DNA of 8,347 bases from the NCBI GenBank assembly GCA_024639745.1, contig JAHEHW010000053.1, positions 1-8,347 of the forward strand, in the 5' to 3' direction. Source of the DNA: Salaquimonas sp. (lineage in GTDB: Bacteria; Pseudomonadota; Alphaproteobacteria; Rhizobiales; Rhizobiaceae). Positions within the stretch are counted from its first letter, which is position 1, and each line of letters begins with the position of its first letter. Under the pieces are notes generated by a model. That model was given only the letters and a program-made list of their open reading frames with translations. It ran no database searches and had not been told where the DNA came from. Below, piece after piece: positions 1 to 3,684 of this stretch. Position numbers and translations under genes: made by a program.

Positions 1-1
1 A

Positions 2-151
2 GAAAAGCCCGCCACAACTGACGCCGCTACAGTTTGGAACAGATCGGTGGGGTCGAACAACCCATCTGCGGGCCTCGACGAAATTTTCAATGTGCGCGGG
101 ATCTCGCAACTGCCATACCCGCCCGGACATCTTGCAATCCGCCGGGTGTAG
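2..151 (+). CDS. possible 3' end of an unidentified upstream gene (partial)
   Basis: Reading from base 2, 49 codons stay open to a TAG at 149-151. The reading ends in residues GISQLPYPPGHLAIRRV, with moderately GC-rich third positions. I do not recognise the protein. The other two forward frames are also largely open here, so the open frame alone is weak evidence. If real, the start lies left of the window. It ends 108 bp before the stress-protein start, and the FNR box would lie cleanly in the gap between them, which fits a gene boundary. It may equally be non-coding. Confidence 0.22.
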   Translation, partial: EKPATTDAATVWNRSVGSNNPSAGLDEIFNVRGISQLPYPPGHLAIRRV

Positions 152-195
152 GGCCTCCAGTAAACGGATTTCTACCGTCTCAGAGTGGCCTTGGT

Positions 196-209
196 TTGAC
201 CTTTGTCAA
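196..209 (+). promoter_or_regulatory. FNR/FixK-type operator upstream of the universal stress protein
   Basis: The sequence TTGAC-CTTT-GTCAA is a perfect 5+5 palindrome with a 4-base spacer. It matches the FNR/Anr/FixK/FnrN consensus TTGAY-N4-RTCAA. Its centre (202.5) lies 41.5 bp upstream of a start site near 244, the standard class II activator position, and a TAAT-ending -10 lies at 233-238. Members of the Crp-Fnr family using this box activate genes at low oxygen. Universal stress proteins are common members of such regulons. Which regulator binds (FnrN, FixK or Anr) cannot be told from the site. Confidence 0.8.
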
Positions 210-232
210 TGCGTCAGAAGACGGGTTCTCCT

Positions 233-238
233 CCTAAT
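233..238 (+). promoter_or_regulatory. candidate -10 element of the FNR-dependent promoter
   Basis: The hexamer CCTAAT matches four of six bases of TATAAT. It lies where a class II FNR promoter would need it: transcription would start near 244-245, with the FNR box centred at about -41.5. There is no good -35 hexamer, as expected when the activator overlaps that position. The leader before the ATG at 260 would be only about 16 nt, just enough for the AAGGAG ribosome site at 246-251. Confidence 0.5.
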
Positions 239-259
239 GGCGAAAAAGGAGAGCTTGTC

Positions 260-670
260 ATGTATCATCATATTCTGATCCCAGTCGCAGGCGTAAAACC
301 GGATTCGGCAGACGCGGCGCTATCGATTGCAAGAAACTTGCTCGTATCGGGCGGAAAGATTACCTTAATTCACGTAATCGAACCGGTCCCGGGCTATGCC
401 CTCGGTGAGATACCAGCCGACATCTTCCGAAAAAGCCGGGATACCATTGCGGAAGGCCTGAGGGCACTCGCAGCAACCGCGGGATCTGATGTCCACGAAC
501 AGATCGCCCACGGACATGCGGGGCGCGAGATTGTTGGGATGGTCGATACAGCCGGAGTGGATTGCATCATCATCAAATCGCACATGCCCGGCATGGAAGA
601 CTACCTGTTCGGCTCGACTGCTGCCTGGGTCGTCCGCCACGCCAAATGCGCAGTCCACGTTATTCGCTGA
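260..670 (+). CDS. universal stress protein, single UspA domain (UspF/G type)
   Basis: This is a 136-residue protein, the usual length for a single-domain universal stress protein. The N-terminus MYHHILIPVAG is the first beta strand of the fold. Residues IIIKSHMPGMEDY followed by LFGSTAAWVVRHAKCAVHVIR form the C-terminal nucleotide-binding loop and last strand. They resemble the UspF/G pattern (SHRP...YLLGS.AA.VVRHA.CSV.V.R) more than the classic G-2X-G-9X-GS, so ATP binding is likely but not certain. The ATG at 260 is chosen because AAGGAG (246-251) lies 8 nt before it. Longer readings from 203 would start inside the FNR box. The protein is cytoplasmic, and its partner or target is unknown. 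The FNR/FixK box at 196-209 predicts induction at low oxygen. The gene is intact, unlike the two genes downstream. Confidence 0.9.
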   Translation: MYHHILIPVAGVKPDSADAALSIARNLLVSGGKITLIHVIEPVPGYALGEIPADIFRKSRDTIAEGLRALAATAGSDVHEQIAHGHAGREIVGMVDTAGVDCIIIKSHMPGMEDYLFGSTAAWVVRHAKCAVHVIR

Positions 671-729
671 ATGTCGCATATCCTGTTACGAGAGCCGCCC
701 CAACGCCGAACAAACCTACCGGAAACAGC

Positions 730-747
730 TCAGTGAATGATCACTGA
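730..747. repeat. inverted repeat between the stress protein gene and the GNAT pseudogene
   Basis: TCAGTGA (730-736) and TCACTGA (741-747) are complementary 7-base arms around the loop ATGA, followed by TTT. It could be a weak AT-rich terminator for the stress-protein gene or an operator for the acetyltransferase gene that starts 27 bp later. The arms read TGA-N4-TCA, so it is not an FNR box, which needs TGA-N6-TCA. A short heptamer AGCTCAG also occurs at 727-733 and 755-761. Function is not established. Confidence 0.35.
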
Positions 748-773
748 TTTCCCTAGCTCAGAGATGCTCTTAA

Positions 774-1400
774 ATGGCTTTGCGCATACAAACAGTCGAG
801 AAAAACGAATTCGAAACGGTTATACCGAAGCTTGCGGCCCTTCGTATCAACGTTTTCAGCGATTGGCCCTATGTGTATGAAGGCAGCATGGCCTACGCGG
901 AACGATATCTCACGGCATATGCGGGATAGTCCCGGTGCAGTGATCTTCGGCGCGTGGCAAGGAACCAAACTGGTAGGCACAGCCACTGTAGCGCCTTTGG
1001 AGGATCACGCTGCCGAATTCGCCGAGCCGTTTATTCTTGCAGGGTACGATCTCGATGAAATCTTATATTTCGGAGAGCCTGATATGCTGCGGGAATTTCG
1101 GGGGCAAGGGACAGGTCATGCCTTTTCCGATTTGCGCGAAGCGCAGACAAAGCGTCTTGGACCAAGTTACGCCTGTTTTTGCGCGGTGATACGCCCCTTC
1201 GACCCCTCGAACGAAGCGTCCGGCGGATTATTCACCGCTCGACGCTTTCTGGCGAAAGCGTGGGTATCGTCTCATGGAAAGAGTCACGGCGACTTTATCC
1301 GTGGAAGGATATCGACGAGGCTGAAGAAACCGAAAAACAAATGCAATTCTGGCTCGGTGAATTGAGCTCCGAACAATTTGCCGCACCGAAGAATTCTTGA
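774..1400 (+). pseudogene. GNAT-family N-acetyltransferase, broken by three +1 frameshifts
   Basis: Three reading frames join into one acetyltransferase of about 207 residues. The first, from the ATG at 774, gives a typical N-terminus (LAALRINVFSDWPYVYEGS) and stops at TAG 927. The second carries DSPGAVIFGAWQGTKLVGTA, EFRGQGTGHAF (the acetyl-CoA loop R-G-Q-G-T-G) and CFCAVIRP. The third, from about 1217, gives YSPLDAFWRKRGYRLMERV. The original frame then returns at about 1302 with WKDIDEAEETEKQMQFWLG. Each junction is repaired by removing one base: one G of GGG 923-925, one base within about 1198-1216, and one of CCG 1299-1301. The net gain is 3 bases. The start is the first possible one, since TAA lies directly before it, and its ribosome site is weak. 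The substrate is unknown. As written it gives only a 51-residue peptide. Sequencing error is the alternative, but no gene outside this zone is affected. Confidence 0.85.
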
Positions 1401-1439
1401 GACTTTTTTTGAACTGCTTACTAAAACTCCATCAACGGT

Positions 1440-1947
1440 ATGTTTATCGGGAAGACAACGAAGCGCTTCAACTACATTGCTCTATTGTCTGCCATCTTCG
1501 GCATCGGATTGCCGGCAATGACCCACTCCGAGCTTCTTGCGGGTGAAGAGATAACCGAAACGATTGGCGGTAAACGCGTTGTGCAGGAACTTTCCAGCTT
1601 CGGCATCGATTTTCCAATGTTCTATCGTGAAAACGGCAAGGTGACCGGCGATGGCAGCGGTACGGGTCTTGGTTCCTATTTTGCTCCGAAGGAAACGGGA
1701 AATTGGTGGGTCAGCGGCGAGAAAATGTGTCAGCAGTTTCCGACCTGGTACGATGGCAAGCGGCTGTGTTTTAAGCTTCGCCAAAGTGACGCCAAACAGG
1801 CTTGAATGGATTCGAGAAGATGGAAAACGCGGAACGGCTGTCATAAACGGTTGGAGTAAGGACGCGAACCGAAAAGGTCGCGCCTTGTTGTTCCGAGAAA
1901 AAAATGCAACAGTTTACTATCGCATCACGGTTATGGTCAGACCGTGA
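1440..1947 (+). pseudogene. small secreted protein (possibly DUF995-like), one +1 frameshift
   Basis: The ATG at 1440 opens a signal peptide: basic KTTKR, then a hydrophobic run FNYIALLSAIFGIGLPA, ending near residue 30. The exported part begins LLAGEEITETIGGKRVV and contains G-N-W-W-V-S-G-E-K-M-C and D-G-K-R-L-C-F-K-L. This is the spacing of small periplasmic proteins with a W..dg..C....CF pattern, which recalls DUF995; I hold that family name loosely. As written the frame stops at 1805. Removing one A from CAAAG (about 1786-1789) continues it as LRQVTPNRLEWIREDGKRGTAVI, in keeping with the family pattern, to a TGA at 1945-1947. The tail after about 1845 looks unlike the rest and may lie beyond a rearrangement junction. 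There is no clear Shine-Dalgarno before 1440. Function is unknown. Confidence 0.6.
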
Positions 1948-2043
1948 CAGAAGCTTTTCGATCTTGGCCGTAAGAGCGTCTGGTGAGACTGGCTTGGATA
2001 GATATCCGCCCAGCTCCTGCATGCAGCCAAGAACCGTATCAAG
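1936..2043 (-). pseudogene. C-terminal remnant of a response-regulator receiver domain
   Basis: On the minus strand, residues LDTVLGCMQELGGYLSKPVS and then PDALTAKIEKLL match the end of a receiver (CheY-like) domain. They show alpha-4, the beta-5 strand with the conserved Lys-Pro pair, and alpha-5. The front of the domain, with the acidic pocket and phospho-acceptor aspartate, is absent; that position is taken by the zeta-like gene. The fragment lies in the same frame as that gene, three to nine codons after its TGA at 2070-2068, with a GTG at 2067. No stop follows the domain end, and the frame runs on antisense to the secreted-protein pseudogene. It cannot be a working regulator. I read it as debris from a deletion or insertion that joined two unrelated genes. 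Confidence 0.6.
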
Positions 2044-2067
2044 CTGATCCCACCGCCAACCGATCAC

Positions 2068-2358
2068 TCAGTCGGTAACCAGCATTTCTGCTCTTGCCTG
2101 TCGCTCAAAGGACTTGAACTGCTCCAGCAGATGGGTGTCGGTAAGAGCCTTGCCGCATCCCGCGAGGTCGGTCTTGACCTTGGCTATCACGTCCGCCGGA
2201 CCCGGAACTCTGCTATCGGCTTCCATCACGGATGCTGCATAGTCATCGAGTTGATTGGAACGAAGGCCAAGCTGTTTACCTGCCCATACGCCCATGAAGT
2301 AGTTTCGCCGAGCGTTCACACAACCATCGGTCATCTCGTCGAAATCCACAAAAGCCAT
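2068..2358 (-). CDS. ATPase inhibitor zeta-subunit-like protein (DUF1476 family), short N-terminus
   Basis: This is a 96-residue protein of the DUF1476 family, whose founding member is the zeta subunit that blocks rotation of the alphaproteobacterial F1Fo-ATPase. Diagnostic blocks are ARRNYFMGVWAGKQLGL (16-32), DDYAASVMEAD (38-48), DVIAKVKTDL (56-65) and a last helix FKSFERQARAEM (81-92). The usual protein has about 24-25 residues before ARRN, including the DRE.AFE.KF inhibitory segment that enters F1. Here there are only 15 (MAFVDFDEMTDGCVN) and that segment is not recognisable. It may therefore fold normally without inhibiting, or bind another partner. The start at 2358 is supported by GGAG 8 nt upstream on its strand. 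It is transcribed away from the fdh operon and is probably a diverged second copy, with the standard zeta gene elsewhere. That last point is inferred. Confidence 0.8.
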   Translation of the reverse strand: MAFVDFDEMTDGCVNARRNYFMGVWAGKQLGLRSNQLDDYAASVMEADSRVPGPADVIAKVKTDLAGCGKALTDTHLLEQFKSFERQARAEMLVTD

Positions 2359-2478
2359 TGCTCAATCTCCAATAATGGTTTCGCGGTCGGGGTGATAGAC
2401 CAATGGATATCCCCTGACCAATGCAAATAATGCATGGCTGTGACAGGAAAAGCGACCCAAATTCATGGGTAAGAAAAT

Positions 2479-2542
2479 GCCGCTTCACCAAATTATAAAA
2501 CAATCATAGGTGTTTAACCTTCCGAAGCGGCGCAAACCTATG
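2479..2542. repeat. two interleaved inverted repeats
   Basis: GCCGCTTC (2479-2486) pairs with GAAGCGGC (2524-2531), and CATAGGT (2505-2511) pairs with ACCTATG (2536-2542). The arms alternate, so in RNA they could form an H-type pseudoknot, and in DNA they could be paired operators flanking the leftward TATAAT at 2492-2497. Repeats of 7-8 bases at such distances are expected several times by chance in 8 kb, so the function is speculative. Confidence 0.3.
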
Positions 2543-2610
2543 AAATAGACTTGGAAATGTCGGCTCCGGCAGTTATGCAAAATGGCAAAATCGAGGCAAG
2601 GCGATGGCCG

Positions 2611-2622
2611 GATTTGCAAATC
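2611..2622. promoter_or_regulatory. 12-bp perfect palindrome, candidate operator
   Basis: GATTTGCAAATC is a perfect palindrome 104 bp before the chaperone start codon. Its position in the long upstream region suits a regulator site, but no known family consensus was recognised. A palindrome of this length is not rare by chance. Confidence 0.25.
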
Positions 2623-2725
2623 GTTTGGAATTGCCACGCTAAATGGTAAAAAATGTTGACCAGTTTATAAGTTTGATTTGCCTATCACCGCATAATTTGC
2701 TCTTATCCCACTAGGAGGAAAAGGC

Positions 2726-3331
2726 TTGAATCAGAACGCAGTCTTGAGTTCGGAAACAGCTTCTGAAGTCGATCAGTTGCGCGTCAACATATACCGCCTT
2801 ATTGCGCGGGCTTTGTCACGATCGGCTGATAAAGAATTTCTGGATATTTTACAGGGCCTGGCAGGCGACGATACCGAGCTTGGAAAGGCATTCGGTGAGG
2901 TTGCTATTGCCGCTGCCGGCACGACTGAAGCCGACGCAAAGGAAGAGTATCAGAACCTTTTCATTGGTCTTGGCCGGGGCGAAATCCTTCCCTACGGATC
3001 TTATTACCTTACCGGTTTTCTCAATGAGAAGCCGCTCGCCAGACTGCGCAATGACATGGTTCCCCTTGGCATCGAACGCGATCCGTTGGTCAAGGAACCC
3101 GAGGATCATGCCGGCGCCCTTATGGAAATGATGGCCGGCCTCATCGACGGCAGCTTCGGAGGGGTTCAGCCGCTTGCCAGCCAGAAACAGTTTTTCGAAG
3201 ACCATCTCTATCCCTGGATGCCTCATCTTTACCGGGATATCCAAAATGCGGAATCCGCGCGCCTGTACAAACCGATAGCGCGGGCGGGAGAGGTTTTCAT
3301 GGAGATAGAAAAAGCCGCGTTCGAAATGTAG
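2726..3331 (+). CDS. TorD-family chaperone for the formate dehydrogenase catalytic subunit
   Basis: This 201-residue all-helical protein matches the TorD/DmsD family of cytoplasmic chaperones, which bind the Tat signal and apo-form of molybdoenzymes until the cofactor is loaded. Family marks are YQNLFIGLGRGEILPYGSYY (75-94) and EPEDHAGALMEMM (124-136), plus the C-terminal FFEDHLYPWMPHL (156-168). There is no signal peptide or membrane segment, in keeping with a cytoplasmic role. The start is a TTG at 2726: a strong AGGAGG (2713-2718) lies 7 nt before it and there is no ATG nearby. It is the first gene of the fdh operon, 90 bp before the small Tat gene. From its position its client should be FdhA, and perhaps also the small Tat protein, which carries the same DRRGFLK motif. 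Confidence 0.88.
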   Translation: MNQNAVLSSETASEVDQLRVNIYRLIARALSRSADKEFLDILQGLAGDDTELGKAFGEVAIAAAGTTEADAKEEYQNLFIGLGRGEILPYGSYYLTGFLNEKPLARLRNDMVPLGIERDPLVKEPEDHAGALMEMMAGLIDGSFGGVQPLASQKQFFEDHLYPWMPHLYRDIQNAESARLYKPIARAGEVFMEIEKAAFEM

Positions 3332-3421
3332 CGCGGCATAAGGAATGCCGTTCCGCGGGGTGAAACTGCCGGCCCCCGGTTCTTGGTGGAGGAAGTAAAC
3401 GGCAGCAGAACGGAGAGAGGA

Positions 3422-3619
3422 ATGGCAATCGAGCCTGAAAAGGTTAAGACCGATCGTCGTGGCTTCCTGAAATTCGCTGGACTTGGCACCGTCGCAAGCG
3501 GCGCAGCAATCGTGTCCGGCGGTTCCGCACAGGCCGAGGAAATCGATACGGTTTCCGGCGATGCGAAATACAAGGAAACCGGTCACGTAAAGGCCTTTTA
3601 TCAATCCGCGCGCTTCTGA
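3422..3619 (+). CDS. small Tat-signal protein, 'formate dehydrogenase region TAT target' family
   Basis: This 65-residue protein is mostly a twin-arginine signal: DRRGFLKFAG at 11-20, then a weakly hydrophobic stretch to about residue 34 and an AQA cleavage site after residue 38. Only about 27 residues would remain (EEIDTVSGDAKYKETGHVKA and a few more). There are no cysteines, so no metal cluster is expected in it. Tiny proteins like this sit between the chaperone and fdhA in many proteobacterial fdh operons (named FdhX in some), but their role is not settled. An assembly or export helper, or an extra subunit, are the usual suggestions. The ATG at 3422 is preferred over an upstream TTG at 3383 because GGAG (3412-3415) precedes it with good spacing and the longer form would bury the Tat motif. 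fdhA follows after 65 bp. Confidence 0.87.
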   Translation: MAIEPEKVKTDRRGFLKFAGLGTVASGAAIVSGGSAQAEEIDTVSGDAKYKETGHVKAFYQSARF

Positions 3620-3684
3620 TCGAAGCGACCGGATTTTTTACACCCACATGTACGTAGATGCATGATTATTGAACGGAGAAAAGA

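Larger units (their letters stand above)
2359..2725. other. divergent intergenic region between the zeta-like gene and the fdh operon
   Basis: This is 367 bp of AT-rich DNA with no convincing gene. Reading leftward, a TATAAT at 2497-2492 could serve the zeta-like gene, but it has no good -35 hexamer. Reading rightward, TTGACC (2656-2661) and CATAAT (2691-2696) are candidate promoter parts of the fdh operon, but the 29-bp spacing means they do not pair with each other. Other features are a GACCAATG direct repeat (2398-2405, 2416-2423), two interleaved inverted repeats (2479-2542) and a 12-bp palindrome (2611-2622). I found no FNR-type box here. Confidence 0.6.

Noticed and set aside
203..259. 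Longer N-terminus for the stress protein
   Set aside because: It would begin inside the operator; the UspA fold starts at MYHHILIPV and the ribosome site fits 260.
34..278. Overlapping small forward reading frames in the leader
   Set aside because: They run through the FNR box and the stress-protein ribosome site, recall no family, and overlap each other.
1389..1410. Terminator after the GNAT pseudogene: AAGAATTCTT then seven Ts
   Set aside because: The palindrome has no loop and no GC pairs, so a stable hairpin is not expected.
2583..2599. Sigma-54 promoter candidate (TGGCA ... GGCAA with correct GG/GC spacing)
   Set aside because: It keeps the GG and GC but misses the TTGC part and CG of the -24 box, and no enhancer site was seen.
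2656..2690. FNR-type box upstream of the fdh operon (TTGAC/TTGAT half sites)
   Set aside because: The half sites lack a partner at the required 4-base spacing; TTGAT-N6-ATCAC has the wrong spacing.
2849..3604. 251-codon open frame antisense to the chaperone and small Tat gene
   Set aside because: It covers two well-supported genes and has no family resemblance.
3620..3645. Terminator after the small Tat gene from the run of six Ts
   Set aside because: The preceding bases form at most a 3-bp stem, and fdhA should be in the same operon.
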